DNA from: Onthophagus taurus
Taxonomy: Eukaryota; Arthropoda; Insecta; Coleoptera; Scarabaeidae
Reading direction: 5' to 3'
DNA: 64,000 bases
Assembly: GCF_036711975.1 (NCBI RefSeq)
Contig: NC_091967.1
Coordinates: 17,174,001 to 17,238,000, forward strand
A program made the translations under genes and the position numbers. The notes below the pieces were generated by a model. It was given only the letters and a program-made list of their open reading frames with translations, was not told the DNA's origin and made no database searches. Shown in pieces: positions 49,101-60,633 of this stretch. Position 1 is the stretch's first letter. Every line of letters starts with the position of its first letter.

Positions 49101-52100
49101 GTAGATGTCGTGGATAAAATGTTGGGCGAGTATACTGTCAAAATAAGGATGTTGCATTGGCGTCTAGCATTCTTTTATAATTAATTAACATCAATGGATT
49201 AGTATCTTACATAATTTGTAGAGAACATAATCCATATTTGAGAACCAAAGATCAATGCAGAAAATTTCGCTGACCAACTATGTTTGCCTGCAATTAAAAT
49301 TCGTAGTAACAATCCACTTATGATCAGAAATTCATTTTTTCATATGAATTCAGACTTCAGTCAGACTATGAATTGTAGTAGCATCAGAAGGATCTAAAGC
49401 ACCACATGGCAGTCGTGGTGCTTCTCCTATTGTTAAATGGTTATTAATTAATTTATATGAAATTTTGTGTGTTCTTTATTTTACATAATAAAATAATTAC
49501 CATTTTATATTTTGTACCTTGTCCGCATGACAAGGGTTAATAGAATTAATGCCTACTAGATGTCACATTATTATTCAAATATATATGACATAAAATATGA
49601 TCAAAAAGAAGAACTTTGTAGCGACAATTTATAACAAAAAATCTTAAATTACAATGCTGTTTCAGCAGTGCAGTTAGGAATGAAGCGAAAGATAATAAAA
49701 GTTGAACAAAAAACCATTTTAATAAACGCAAATAAGGAGGGTTATGCAGAAAATAAGAAAATTTAGTGGGAGCAAACGTAAAGTGGGATTTTAATGAAAT
49801 TTTTTGTGGTGGCAGCTGTGCTGACAGTATTCAACCCCTATCTCAAATTTCTTTCCACTGCCCTTTGGTTTATTTGATAAAAATTCGTAGTTTTAGGATT
49901 TTAGAGCGCAGATAAAAGTTTCCAAGGTTTTTTAGTTATTACCACACCTCCATGAACGAGTCGCGAGTTCGAAATCAGACAATTGGAGAGTGGTTAAAAA
50001 AAAAACTGGTTATACATATAACAATTAGCAAGACCCCATGGAGAATATACACAATTATAATGACTTGCCAGTTAACCCCATCCTCCCTAACCCATTTCTA
50101 ATGCAAGAAGATATAAATAATATTTACTTTCTATGGGCAATAATTTTCCCCATAAACTTCAAATCGCACATATTACAATGACTTTCTGGCTCATTGCGTT
50201 GATGAAATTTGCGGCTATTTCTCTGCATGCGACTCCATTCGATCATCTTCTTTTCTTCAGCTAAGCGCATATTTTCGCGAAGGATTTTAACAGTAATTTG
50301 GAAACTTTCTTCCAAACTGTCCATCATTTGAATATGAGCCTTGCCTAAAACGATTTAAAATAAGATAAAAATTTAATTCATAAGAAATATTTAATTTACC
50401 TCTAATATGATTTTGGAAGGAATCTCCATCCCACATGCTTTTATTGCAAACAAAGCAGTGGAATAAACTGTTGGGTAAGCCTTCATACTTTGTGGTATCT
50501 TTCTTGGTTACTTTTTCCGCGTTCTCTCCAGCTTCCTTGGAGTCGTCCTTTTCTTTCTCGTCGCTAGCGTTTTTCTCTTCCTTCCAATCGCGTTTCTTAT
50601 CAACATCTTCCCTATTATTACAAGAAAGGAAAAAGAAAGACCAAATTTAACATCAAAAATTTAATTAAAAATTTATCATCTTTATTTAATGTAGGGGAAA
50701 TTTGACTTAAAGAACGTGAACAAAGAAGATTAATTTATTTGATTTTGATAATTTTAAGAAGATAAAGGTCATCTTGAAAGAAATAAAGAGAAAATAAAAA
50801 TGATGAGCTTTTTTCTACATCCTGTAAATTCGTTTAGGATAGAGGGAAAAAATGTGTTCTATTTAAATAAAAAAATTAATCCAAGTTTTGATTATTTTCC
50901 TTACCTACTCTCATCGTCATGATGTTTTTGGGGAGTAGCAGTCTCAGCAGAACCTTGTGAGGCCTTGTTATCAGAAGACTTTCGATCGGCCTTTGACTTG
51001 CCACCGTCTTTGCCCTGCGACTTATTGTTGCCAAAAGGACGATTGCGGGAGTTCCCCCTATTTTGACCTTTTTCGTTGCGCCAGCCACCACGTCCACCAC
51101 CGGATCTCTGGTTCTAATCGAGTTTCCAAAGAAATTTCAATGAAGAATACAATAAAAACGACAATTATGATTGCCTTTTTATTGTTACAGATCAAAAATC
51201 TTTCGTGGTGGTTTCATTATTGAACACGAAGAGAAAATGTCCATATTAAAACATGCAAGTGGGTACAAATAATTTTTTTTGTAGAATAACGTTTTCTGGA
51301 TACAAAGACATTTTTTACAGTTGATTAAGAATTCATTAAACAACTCGACGAATTGGATTCGTTCAGATAAATAACACAACTTGAATTATTTTATTTTTGC
51401 TATATAAAATACAAACTCGATTTAATTAGAATTACAATAGAAGATTATCTATAAAAGGATATACACCAAAAAAGAGGTCTATTCGATTTTTTTAAGTTTT
51501 ACATGTTGTAATATAATGTAGAGGTGTATAAAACATCCTTAATTTTACCTTACAGGCTATATTTATTGAAGAAAATATGGAAGTCGTGGAATCAAGATTG
51601 AAAATATTTTAAAAATCATTTTGTGTTATGTAGATCTCAAAACGAACACTCAAATTGATTTAAGAAATTTGGCAACCATATTCAGCTGTTCCATGTTTAG
51701 AGCGCTCTACTTTAAAGAGCAGTGAGTTGAATTTATTGATTTTAAAACCAGACAACTTCTCTTTTTTTAAATATTAATAACTGGGGTTGGAAGCGTCATA
51801 GGGTTTTAAAAATTTGTGATTCAATATCGATATGTATATATTGAAAAGGAAAATGAGACTGGAAAATATTCGGGAAATATATTAAAACTCTTTTAAATAG
51901 AAATAAATATTAATAGAATTTTTTTGTGAATAAAATATAGCTTGTAAAATAAACTTAAGGAAAAATTGATACACTAAGATACAGAATAATATATGTAGTA
52001 TTGGAGAGTGAATAAAAAAAATAATATAGAAAATGTATAAATTAGATTCATACCTTGTTGTAAGGTTCGGTTCGCCTGAAATCATTACGGCCCCTATTGC

Positions 52101-52365
52101 CGCCGAGGCGATTGGAATAGTTGTCTTGGTTATTGAAATTTCTCGACGAGGTGTTAAGCGAGAGTAAAGATGGAGGATCGTTCACTTGTTGCGGTTGAAG
52201 TAAGCTACTCAAAGCGAGGGCGAGCTGCGTTTGCAAATTGGGATTGCCCATTGAGTTAACCCCCGCCGTGGGGCCACTGTTTCCCTGCCAAGGATTTACG
52301 TTCGCGTTTTGAGGAAAACCGCGACTACCTCTGTTAGGTCCACCTCCGAATCTTCTATTTGCCAT
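46179..52365 (-). CDS. Pep: Zinc finger protein on ecdysone puffs (PEP) homologue
   Basis: Six coding exons give 604 aa: 52,054-52,365; 50,905-51,113; 50,400-50,611; 50,128-50,344; 46,507-47,105; 46,179-46,444. All introns are GT-AG and the phases agree. The start is the first ATG (MANRRFGGGPN, context ATAAAATGG); the frame extends a few codons upstream only through a non-ATG codon. Residues 1-150 are Gly/Asn/Arg-rich (RGG type). Four C2H2 fingers of matrin/U1 spacing follow: C226-C229-H242-H248, C301-C304-H315-H321, C332-C335-H348-H354 and C435-C438-H451-H457. Acidic Glu-rich stretches and a basic KSKKIRKN end follow. In Drosophila PEP is a nuclear protein bound to hormone-induced chromatin puffs and hnRNP; the same role is inferred. 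Intron 4 interrupts codon Lys317 within finger 2 and holds a transposon nest. Divergent from mbf1. Confidence 0.93.
47630..49330 (+). mobile_element. piggyBac-like transposon relic in Pep intron 4
   Basis: Opposite to Pep. Readable pieces in order: MSDNEPKP at the start (47,629), NILWRKGGPAAISNTYTAKQ (about 47,900-47,960), FQKFMEIKLVTFLSALIFNG (about 48,105-48,165), IYTGKPPDDPPKQVNVGEQT with GSGRNVTTDNFFTNF (48,330-48,470), TSFAYNQNS, and, beyond a nested MITE, YNKIKDGVDVVDKMLGEYTV (about 49,080-49,140) with RLAFFYN. These are the conserved blocks of DDE_Tnp_1_7 transposases. The central region between about 48,180 and 48,310 lacks much of the catalytic core. Stops and shifts are frequent. 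I could not place its terminal repeats. Confidence 0.85.
48639..49040. mobile_element. MITE nested in the piggyBac relic, left half duplicated
   Basis: The left terminus AATAGACTGCCTAAGTCTGA with GAGATGGGCGGAGCTTA is mirrored at the right by TAAGCTCCGCCCATCTC and CCTAAG-type sequence ending GTCTATT at 49,040. A second copy of the left terminus starts at about 48,779 in direct orientation, and CTTAGTTTATTTTATTTTAA occurs in both halves (about 48,756 and 48,901). The insertion separates two blocks of the piggyBac transposase that belong together. Confidence 0.85.
50612..50904. other. Pep intron 2
   Basis: Intron between coding exons 2 and 3. AT-rich, no further feature. Confidence 0.8.
51114..52053. 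other. Pep intron 1 (between first two coding exons)
   Basis: AT-rich intron of about 940 bases, donor GTATGA and acceptor GATTAG on the minus strand. No transposon or RNA gene recognised. Small frames inside it have no support. Confidence 0.75.
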
Positions 52366-53151
52366 TTTATGACTCAACTTTTTTTTTTTTTTAAGAAAAA
52401 GAAGGAAACTGCTTTTCTTTTTTTAGTTGAATATTGTACGGAATTACGTACTATAGATGAAGTTGTACGTTAGATTTTATTTAGTTTTACTAAATTATTG
52501 TATTACAATGAATTAGTATCAAAATTATTCAATTATATTAATTAATACGAATTATGCTTCATATTCTAACTATGCAGCAAACACATGAAGTTGTGTTAAT
52601 TCTAAAACTTGAATAACGATAAATGATATGAAATAAACCAAGATTACACGTAAAATAACCTTGTTGATTGATTATGTTTTATAGTATTTTTTGTTGTTTA
52701 TGTTACCAATTGACCAGAACACCCCCTGTATAGTACGTGAGGTAAAAAAGACCAACTTACCAAGGGGTCGTATTAACTTGGCGAGGGTTGCATTGCAAGT
52801 TTATATTTCAACCTATTCTCTTTACGCACTGTTAATATGTGTGTTCATACATCACATATTTGACCAAACACTATTTTTTTTATTATATTTTCTAAAATTT
52901 TGTATAAAAATATAATTACCAGTATTCTTTTTTCGAATAAACTCATAGTTAAAAAAAATTTTTGAAAATTTAAATTAAAAAATTAAATTCATCTGCGCTT
53001 TTAAAATTCCCGCGTTGATGACGAGCTCAACTGCGAGAAAGAGACGGACGTCATTTAGGGTGTATTGAAAAGAGATGGAGTATTAAAGTCGTCCATTTTT
53101 AAGTTTTATAGGTTATGTTTATTATGATTTGTTTTGAAACTGTCACTTCGC

Positions 53152-53167
53152 AAGCGCCATCTAGCGG
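53152..53167 (-). promoter_or_regulatory. CTCF-like binding motif
   Basis: Minus strand CCGCTAGATGGCGCTT, close to the CTCF core (CCxSYAGRKGGCRS) known from vertebrates and Drosophila. It lies between the Pep coding start and the Pep/mbf1 shared promoter area. Binding is inferred from the motif only. Confidence 0.45.
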
Positions 53168-53623
53168 ACAATTTAACTTGTTTCCGACTTTACACTTCCT
53201 ACATCACAGAAAAGCCGCGAAATTATTCCGTTTGAATATTTGTTATTTTTAACTTCAAATTACGCAAAATATTTCTTTTACTTTGTGTTCATACATATAC
53301 TTGTATATATCGTTTTCGTAAAAATATTCTCTAAATTTAATTAGTGTGTATGACGCCATTCTAAGAAAACTAAAAACATAAAATTAATTCATTTTAACTG
53401 ATATTATCGTATCTACTGTATAGAAACGTTTGAATTTAATGTTTATTATATCGGGTCGATGTTCTAACACAAAAGAAATTATTGACGGCTACCATTAAAA
53501 TTTTCAATTATAACTTTTCGGGCGATAACTCAGCGAGAATTATATTAAAATTAGTTAAGCTTATTAATGATCGAACATTTTGATAATAATTCATCGTAAA
53601 AAGTGATTTAAAACTAAACTTAC

Positions 53624-53720
53624 CACAGAAAAACCGTACGCTTGTGGAAGAAGACGCTTGACCGTCGACTGGAACAAACAAGATGGCGTGACGCGAAGTT
53701 AGCAACAGAAGTAAAGGATA
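53624..53720 (-). other. Pep: Probable untranslated first exon of Pep
   Basis: On the minus strand TTTTTCTGTG is followed by a consensus donor GTAAGT (53,618-53,623). Upstream lies a GC-richer stretch with CGCCATCTTG, the YY1/Pho-like element common at start sites. This would splice into the leader just before the ATG at 52,365. The acceptor is not settled, since the sequence before the ATG is purine-rich, and the 5' limit given is approximate. Confidence 0.5.
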
Positions 53721-53970
53721 TACAACATCAGTCAAATCAATTACTTGTCAAAAATTGCATAACATTGTTTTATTAATTAAAGGTTACAAAAAAAAATAGC
53801 TATAATAAATCCGATTTCTAATGTTGCTAAATAAACGTAAAATTGAATAAATCATTTTTTTTGAATAACAATAACAGCTCAATTTATTTTATGTTTTGCA
53901 ACTAATATCACATCGTTCGTCTAGCGACCAAATTGTAGTTACAATTTTATTTTATAAAAATAAAGTGAAA
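53640..53970. promoter_or_regulatory. Shared promoter region of Pep and mbf1
   Basis: The two genes are head to head, with roughly 330 bases between the inferred Pep first exon and the mbf1 start codon. There is no TATA at a standard distance for either gene. CACATCGTTCGTCTAGCGACC at about 53,909-53,929 may be near the mbf1 start site. Confidence 0.45.
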
Positions 53971-55931
53971 ATGTCGGACTGGGATACTGTAACGGTATTG
54001 AAGAAACGAGCCCCGAAGGCTTCCGCTATGAAAAGCGAACAAGCCATTAATGCGGCAAGAAGACAGGGTTTGGCTGTTGAAACACAACAGAAATGTAAGT
54101 CGCATTTTAGAATCTCTACGTGTTATTGCCATCAGCATTTTACCGGAAAATTCTACGTGTGGCAATGAATTGCATTATTAAAACAATTTACCATAATAAA
54201 ACAAGTACTTAGAAAAATATGATGCAATCGGAATTTATTACATTACCTATTTCTAATTATAAAAACACTCCAAGGTAGGATAAATTTTGAAAGATTTATA
54301 TGAATAATTAAAATGTTTTAAAATTGTACAGGATTCGGCAGAGAAACTTCCTTTTTTGTGAATTGAAGAGTGAGTCCGTGGTTGTGTGAGGAGATTTCAT
54401 GGGGAATTGAAGAAGTTATCAAGGAAGAGTGGTGATTTGGAAATTTATTGATAATCTAAATAATTATTATGGTGCTTTAGTGGAGGGGACTACATTTTGA
54501 AGCAAAATTAGAGGGCTCAAATATTACCCTAATAAAATCAGCAATGAAGAGACAATTTGGGAAATATGTTTCTATGAAAAATTCTCCTTAACCCAAAGCA
54601 TCATAATATCTTAGATCATCAAATGTTCTTATAAACCACATATTATTGGAAGTTTCTCTGCCCAATTCTGTATTATTCAATCAATTAGAGATGTAGATTA
54701 TGTATTTTTGTATCATGAATAGTTTTGAACATTTTAAATTAATAAAATCGATGTAAATTTTATCGAAGAAATTTTTAAGGTTGGTTTTGTTATTAAAAAT
54801 TTTATCTTTTTGATAAAAAAACTTTATCATTATCAGTGTGGTAAGGTGGTAATGTATTCCAAAAATAAATTAAATGTTGTTATAATATGGTGAAGATGTT
54901 TTATAGGGTGTTTTAAAAATAGTAAGCCAAATTGTTTTTATGATTAAAACTTTAAAGGCAAAGTTTAAGGCAAAAATACACCAAAGCCTCAATATAACAG
55001 ATTAATATGGGGAAGGGAGTGTCTGTTATGGCCAAAAATCGGTTATATCAATAATTTTAATATCCACACTGTTGTGTTCAATCTATAAGGCTTTATATTT
55101 ATATCAAGGACGGTAGAATCTAACAGGACTGTTACATCCTAGGAGCAGGTGCACAGCTCGAAGGCCCGTTCATGACGTCAGCGATGAATAATAATTAAAA
55201 CTATAAGACTAACTGCTATACGACAAGCGCTGAATAACAACTAGAACTAGAAACATTCTGGTTTAGCTGTGCGTCTCTTAAGACGGCTAAACCCAATTTT
55301 TTTTCTTTTAGTTCAATAAAAATATTCAACAATCTAGCACTGAATAACAATTAAAAGTAGAACTACCGTTCTTGATTTATGCATCATATAGATAATTCGG
55401 GGAATACCCCGCTTATATCGAGGTTTTTATTATATTAAGCATTTCAATTCTTTTTCAACTTTGTTATGTTTTAATCATATTGCAGTTTGCCCTGTTACTT
55501 TTAAAACAACCTATATAGTTTTAAATAGTATTAAGCCTGTTAAAAGAGTAAAAAAAGAAATAACTACATTTTAGTTATTTCTGTGATAAAATTCAGCTAA
55601 ATTTCTAGGGGGTGCTGGAAGTAATAAACAGCACGTTGCAACAAAAAATACAGCAAAATTGGATAGAGAGACTGAAGAATTACGTCACGAAAAGATTTCC
55701 CTTGACGTCGGGAAATTGATACAACAAGGGCGACAGGCAAAGAATTTGAGTCAAAAGGATTTGGCTACAAAAATAAATGAAAAACCGCAAGTGATAACTG
55801 ATTATGAGGCGGGACGCGGAATCCCGAATAATGTGATCATCGGGAAAATAGAAAGGGTGATTGGATTAAAATTGCGTGGCAAAGACGTCGGTAAACCAAT
55901 GGCGGCTCTGCCCCCCGCGAGTAAAAAGTAA
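53971..55931 (+). CDS. mbf1: Multiprotein-bridging factor 1 (EDF1/MBF1)
   Basis: Two exons, 53,971-54,094 and 55,609-55,931, make 148 aa; Trp42 is split by the intron (donor GTAAGT, acceptor TTTCTAG). The N-terminal MBF1 domain (residues 1-70: [13 protein letters not shown], then [20 protein letters not shown]) is followed by a helix-turn-helix XRE/Cro-type domain (about 80-134: [40 protein letters not shown]) and a Lys-containing tail. MBF1 is a conserved coactivator that links DNA-bound regulators such as bZIP factors and nuclear receptors to TBP, and is also associated with collided ribosomes. The length matches the family. The start has context GAAAATGTC and no upstream in-frame ATG of note. 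An unspliced 90-codon read-through of exon 1 is an artefact. The intron carries a pogo-type MITE. Confidence 0.97.
54981..55430. mobile_element. Pogo/Tigger-type MITE in the mbf1 intron
   Basis: The left end resembles CCTCAATATAACAGA and the right end CTTATATCGAGGTTTTT, degenerate inverted ends. At 55,232-55,296 it contains AACAACTAGAACTAGAAACA, then GTTTAGCTGTGCGTCTCTTA and AGACGGCTAAACC, the same core as the element at 27,953-28,047 although the palindrome is less complete here. Confidence 0.6.
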
Positions 55932-56288
55932 ATCGGTTCTCGCGGGCGGGCAGTGCACTATCTTCTCAAACCGACATCCTGTCTAAACGGAAATGTAGGT
56001 TTTTCTCGTTTGCCGTCGTCATCATCGTCTCTTAAAAATTTTATCTCCATAAGTGCGTGTGCGTGTGTATTATAACAACACTGTAATACAACTTAATATC
56101 TTCACGTAGGCGAACTACGCAACTCGGACCACTAATTTCTTTCCGAGAATGGTTTCATTGTTTCATTCGTTTCCATTTTTTAGCTTTGAAATAATGATCC
56201 ATTTTTTTTAGAACTTTTTTCAGTGTCATCATGATATAGTTCGTATTGATTTGTTTTGTTACATTTTTTTTTTCAATGAAACTAATGA

Positions 56289-56294
56289 AATAAA
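56289..56294 (+). terminator. Candidate poly(A) signal of mbf1
   Basis: AATAAA about 360 bases past the stop codon, followed by T-rich and TTTGTCC-like sequence. An earlier signal was not seen. Confidence 0.5.
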
Positions 56295-56299
56295 CATAT

Positions 56300-58560
56300 T
56301 TAGTTTACATATTTTGTCCTTTATTTTATTTCATTTCATTATAAGCATAATACAGTTGTATCTAAAAACATCAACAAATTACTGAGTGGTCCTCTTCTTT
56401 ATCAACAATTAAGAGTAGTTCATTTTTGCTTAGAAAACGTAATGTTGTAATGTTTACAATATACTATTGGTATTAACTTTTTCGCAGTTGGTTGGTCATA
56501 TATATCCTAACATTTATTATAAATCATTCTGACCTCTTCAGAAGTAACTTTGCACATATCCGCTTTATTTAGTTTATTTTGTAATGAATTATTATTTTGT
56601 TGAATACCCGACTTTTATCCTGTAAGTACAATTATGTTGTTAATGTAGTCATGTGTGTTGTAATAAGAATATCTTACCCTAACATGCATGAGTCCAATAA
56701 CAAATATAATAATAATTTATTTTCAGATGGTGTCACAACTTCTGCAGGACAATTAATCTTAATAAAGAATAAAATAGCTTTAGAGGAACAATCTTTTTTA
56801 TGTTAATTTTGTTGGTTTCAGTTCGGGCTACTTTATAACAGAAAAAGTAACAGATGAATATGCAAAATTATTTAAACAGCTTATTCTATTTTTGACCTTA
56901 CTAACGTGTAAAGCAAAATTAGGTATTCAAGTTTGTTAGTTTTTTTTTGAATCAGGAAACTGTCTCAAGTTCCGCACTATCGGCGCACAACGATTAATTA
57001 CCACACTTTCAATCAACTAATCATACTTTATTAATGATTTTTAGATGAGCTATTGAAACTATTATAAGGTACGAAGAACCAACATTCCTTCTTGAAACGC
57101 GACCACTCAAGTTTGTCTAGTAGGATGTTATGGCCCAATCGTTCAAAATCTTGAAAAACATCAGTAAATGGTTCCAGTCTGGTAATCATCATTCATTACA
57201 TCTGACGCAGAAAGGGAGTATTGGCCCAAATTTGTTGCGTTTGGCTTGTAGTCTACAAATACTAGCTGCGATGGCAAAATGTAGCTCTTTGAAAAGTTTG
57301 GCAGTAACGACATTGATCCATAATTGAAGACATCTTTCGGATTACCACTACTAAATACTAATAATATACAAATTATAGATTAACAGCAACGGTTTAGACA
57401 ATCAGTCTCTTGCTGAGAAATGATATTGTGAATGCCTCTGAGACCAAAACTGGAAGTCAGTGCAGTTTTTTTTGTGGGAAATCCCGATTTGGTCATTGAC
57501 AATTTTTCATAACGGTTTGAATTCTGACAAAAATACTTTAATTTTATGCTTTCAGCACAATTTTATAGTCTTTATTAGTTCGCAAATTTGTTATTATTGC
57601 TGTCGTAAACCAAGGAAGGCAATTATTAGTTGGGTTGGGTTGGGCATTGGACATTGACAGCTTCATCATCATCAGAACGTGGTTCCAATTAATCTTGATA
57701 TAAAATTTATATGATTTAGAGTCATTCTGAGGAAAATTGGTTCTGCCACAAAGACACAATCAGAAGGAATTAAAGAGGCAATGAATTAAGGCAATACAGC
57801 TCTCAAAGGTAGAAAAAATGGTCTAAAACGTCCTACTTATTCCATTAATGACTCCATTTACCTGGAACACATTTAAAAATGCGCAAAAGTTGAACATCGT
57901 GTAATACCATGAGTAACAATCTCTTCAAATCGAACATGCGACATTAAAGTACCTGTAATTAACAATCATTCACCGTTAGATTTAACATAAAATGTTTCAT
58001 TAGAGTTTCAACCTGCTCAAATACGCGTCAATACACATCAATTACACTTACAACTCAGGATATAAGAAGCAATTAAATCGCGCAACAGACCCTACAAATC
58101 CATGGTCATCAACACATTATGCAAACGTACAGCCAGTAATACAAATTGTTACATTCAATAGTTACACTAGTTATTTATATTTTAGTTTTATGAGATGGTT
58201 AGGATAATTGGATAGGATGAGTTCCTCGATCCAAACAACGTCGACTGTATTCTTGTATTTAATGTAAAAATAAATTGATGTATTCAGTTTTTGCATTGTC
58301 GTTTAAAGACGTTACGTAAGGCATGTCGCTGCTTTGGTGGCTTATATGTCCGAGGTGGGTTTGCAAGCAATCGTTTCACGTCCTGACATCCTGAATCTAT
58401 GTTGGGAGTGATTATTGTATTATTATTGTTTTGAAGTGGGTCCAAATGGCGAAACGGCAGTTGTAAGTTTTTTTTTAATGGTCTACAAAACCACTCATTT
58501 ACGGCTGTCTTAAAACATTATATGTGACATGGACTACAAAAAATTCTAACTAAACACCTA
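56300..58560. other. No gene recognised
   Basis: Intergenic region between mbf1 and the Harbinger relic. Frames at 56,597, 57,130 and 57,460 are short and show no motif. The donor-like GGCAGTTGTAAGTTT at about 58,455 might end an upstream exon of the Harbinger accessory gene. Confidence 0.45.
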
Positions 58561-58574
58561 CATGAAATTTTAGA

Positions 58575-59025
58575 GAGTGAAGACTCGCTTCAACAAGATA
58601 TGAATATGGACAACACTTCAAGTTCATCCAGAACTTCATCGGTAAAACTAACATTAAAAAAGAAGAAAGAGCAAGAAAAACAAGTTACACTTGACGAATG
58701 TCTTAGAGTTATGTCAAACTCAGCAGACACTTTTGAAATATTTAGAGATTATGTGGCTGACAAACTGCGCAATATGAACTCCAAAACTCCAGAGTTGCTA
58801 TCCTGGGCGAAGAGGGAAATACAGCGAGTTATCTTAAAAATGAACGACAACTATGAGCTTAAATTACAGGAAAATACAATTCCATTACTACAGCAACCCA
58901 TAAACAAAGAGCAAACCATGCATGAGTCCACGTTGCAGATCCCGGTAATTAATAGTGACCCAGAAGTTCTAGATGACGGTAGTTCTGAAGGAGCTCTTAC
59001 TTCAAAATGTAAAATAATAGTTTAA
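58575..59025 (+). CDS. Harbinger accessory protein, C-terminal exon (Myb/MADF-type)
   Basis: An open segment of about 150 codons follows an acceptor-like ATTTTAG (58,568-58,574); ESEDSLQQD precedes the first internal ATG at 58,600. It has a Ser-rich start, a Lys/Glu-rich coil (KKKKEQEKQVTLDE) and the conserved tail DTFEIFRDYVADKLRNMNSK with AKREIQRVILKMN, as in the C-terminus of the second protein of PIF/Harbinger transposons. That protein binds DNA and brings the transposase to the nucleus in studied elements. The Myb/SANT-like DNA-binding domain would lie upstream and is not seen. The frame has no internal stop, unlike the neighbouring transposase. It could be a domesticated gene piece, but position next to the transposase favours transposon origin. 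Confidence 0.6.
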
Positions 59026-59049
59026 TAAAGAGATATTTCATATACTTAC

Positions 59050-59374
59050 TTGTAAATATTCTTCTCTTAGAACACTGTAAATTGCAGAACAGACTTCAGG
59101 TACAATTCGCGAAATAGTACATGCTCACTGGATACTCAAGAATGAGAATGTACCTACCGGTAGCCAAAAAGTAAAGGGTTCGACTGCTAGAATTGCATCT
59201 CGCATATGTGTTTTGTTTTTCTACTGTCAACTTTATTTTGTCCAGCAAATAACGAAAATCAGCAGCGGATATTCGAAGAAAGTTCTTATTACATTCCTTA
59301 TCTTCTCGTTCTAATTCTTCTAATAATGTGTCCATTACATTCTTGTTTTCCCTCCATTTAATCCAATCTCTCAC
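59050..59374 (-). pseudogene. PIF/Harbinger transposase N-terminal relic
   Basis: On the minus strand: ELEREDKECNKNFLRISAAD, FRYLLDKIKLTVEKQ, then a frameshift (MRDAI in one frame, LYFLATG in another), TISRIVPEVCSAIYSVLREE and YLQ before a good donor GTAAGT. These match the start of HARBI1-like transposases (LELED ... NFLRMSPxxF ... RFLATG ... VxEVCxxI). The DDE catalytic exon that should follow on the minus strand is absent; its place is taken by the opposite-strand accessory ORF. A QQKRKGLTDT-like segment lies upstream at about 59,390-59,420. Confidence 0.75.
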
Positions 59375-59479
59375 CCTGTATCAGTGAGACCTTTTCGTTT
59401 CTGCTGTAACAAGGTAATAGTAACAAACTGCAGCCTTTCTTTAGACCTCTTTGTTGACATGTTTCTATAAAATCACGCC

Positions 59480-60585
59480 ACAACGCAAATTGTTGTTGCT
59501 TTCTAGTTACAAAACATTGACAACTGTGGAAACAGCGTATTTAGAGACACTTTATACCATGAGAGAAATTTTTCCTTGTGAGCTTCCTATGAGCTTCAAG
59601 ATGTCAAAAAGTTCGATGTGAGATTTTGACTGATTTTAATAGGGCAATGCGCTCTTACAATATATTATCAATAATGTAGAAAATCAGCGCACAGTTATTT
59701 CAAACTTCAACTATATTTATCTCAAAACATGTCTCCGCACATAAACTTCGTTTCTGTAGTCCAGGCTACACTCAAAAACTGAAATATTTGGGTTTTTTGT
59801 AGGAACTAAGGCTTATTGCTACAAACGTCGAGATAAGTAGAGAATATTTTGGCCTCCTCTTACAAAAAATGCTACTAAAATCGAGGAATTTATCGCTCGG
59901 TAAGTAAACATTTGGTGATGCTAGTAATCCTTAGTAACTTTAGTATATTGAACACAGCATGTGATTCAGGACGCAATCAGCTACGAGTTAAATTTATACA
60001 TTTGGAAATCATGTTGCATATGGCTCATTTTAGAAACTATCTTAATTTTCCATTGACAATATTTTCATGAAGTTTGTGAGTTTTTTAGATACACCTGTAC
60101 ATAGGTTTAAATGTTCACAAGAAATACTATCAAACTTAGTATACTAAAATAGCATCTCAAAGGTCATTCCATTACTTTATATCATTAAGGTTGTATTTAA
60201 ACATCTGGAATCCATATAAGATTAAGGTGAGGGTACCTTTAATTAAAAACCAGTAATATGACATTAACTATGTACAGTTCATACCATATTTGCTGAGCCA
60301 AAACTCTTAAAAAAGAAATAACTTGAATTTGATGTTTCTTAACCAAATTAAGTTTCTCATACAAAGCAAGTACAAAGTAAATCTGATAAAAGCAATTAAT
60401 TCTTTATCTGATTTCTAAAAACTGCCTCAACTTATATTGGTATGAGCTATATATGTTATTGAAGCAATTTGTAAATATGTTAACAAATAAACTTTGAAAA
60501 AAGTATGATTTTATTTAGATATGCACTAAATAGAAAAATTTTATTTTCAAAGAATTGTAAATAATGAAAAAAAAAAAAAATGTAA
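59480..60585. other. No gene recognised
   Basis: AT-rich spacer between the Harbinger relic and the proteasome gene. No feature supported. Confidence 0.5.
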
Positions 60586-60591
60586 AAGAAC

Positions 60592-60597
60592 TTTATT
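60592..60597 (-). terminator. Poly(A) signal of the proteasome beta-6 gene
   Basis: TTTATT on the plus strand (AATAAA on the coding strand), 37 bases past the stop codon, followed by T/A-rich DNA. Confidence 0.7.
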
Positions 60598-60633
60598 TAA
60601 TACATATTAAAAAAAAACATCAAAAATTAAGAT

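Noticed and set aside
49960-50000. GAGTTCGAAATC, resembling a tRNA B box
   Set aside because: No A box, acceptor stem or cloverleaf could be formed around it.
53896-54168. 90-codon plus-strand ORF as a complete gene
   Set aside because: It begins upstream of the true mbf1 ATG and reads through the donor at 54,095 into the intron; the spliced product matches MBF1.
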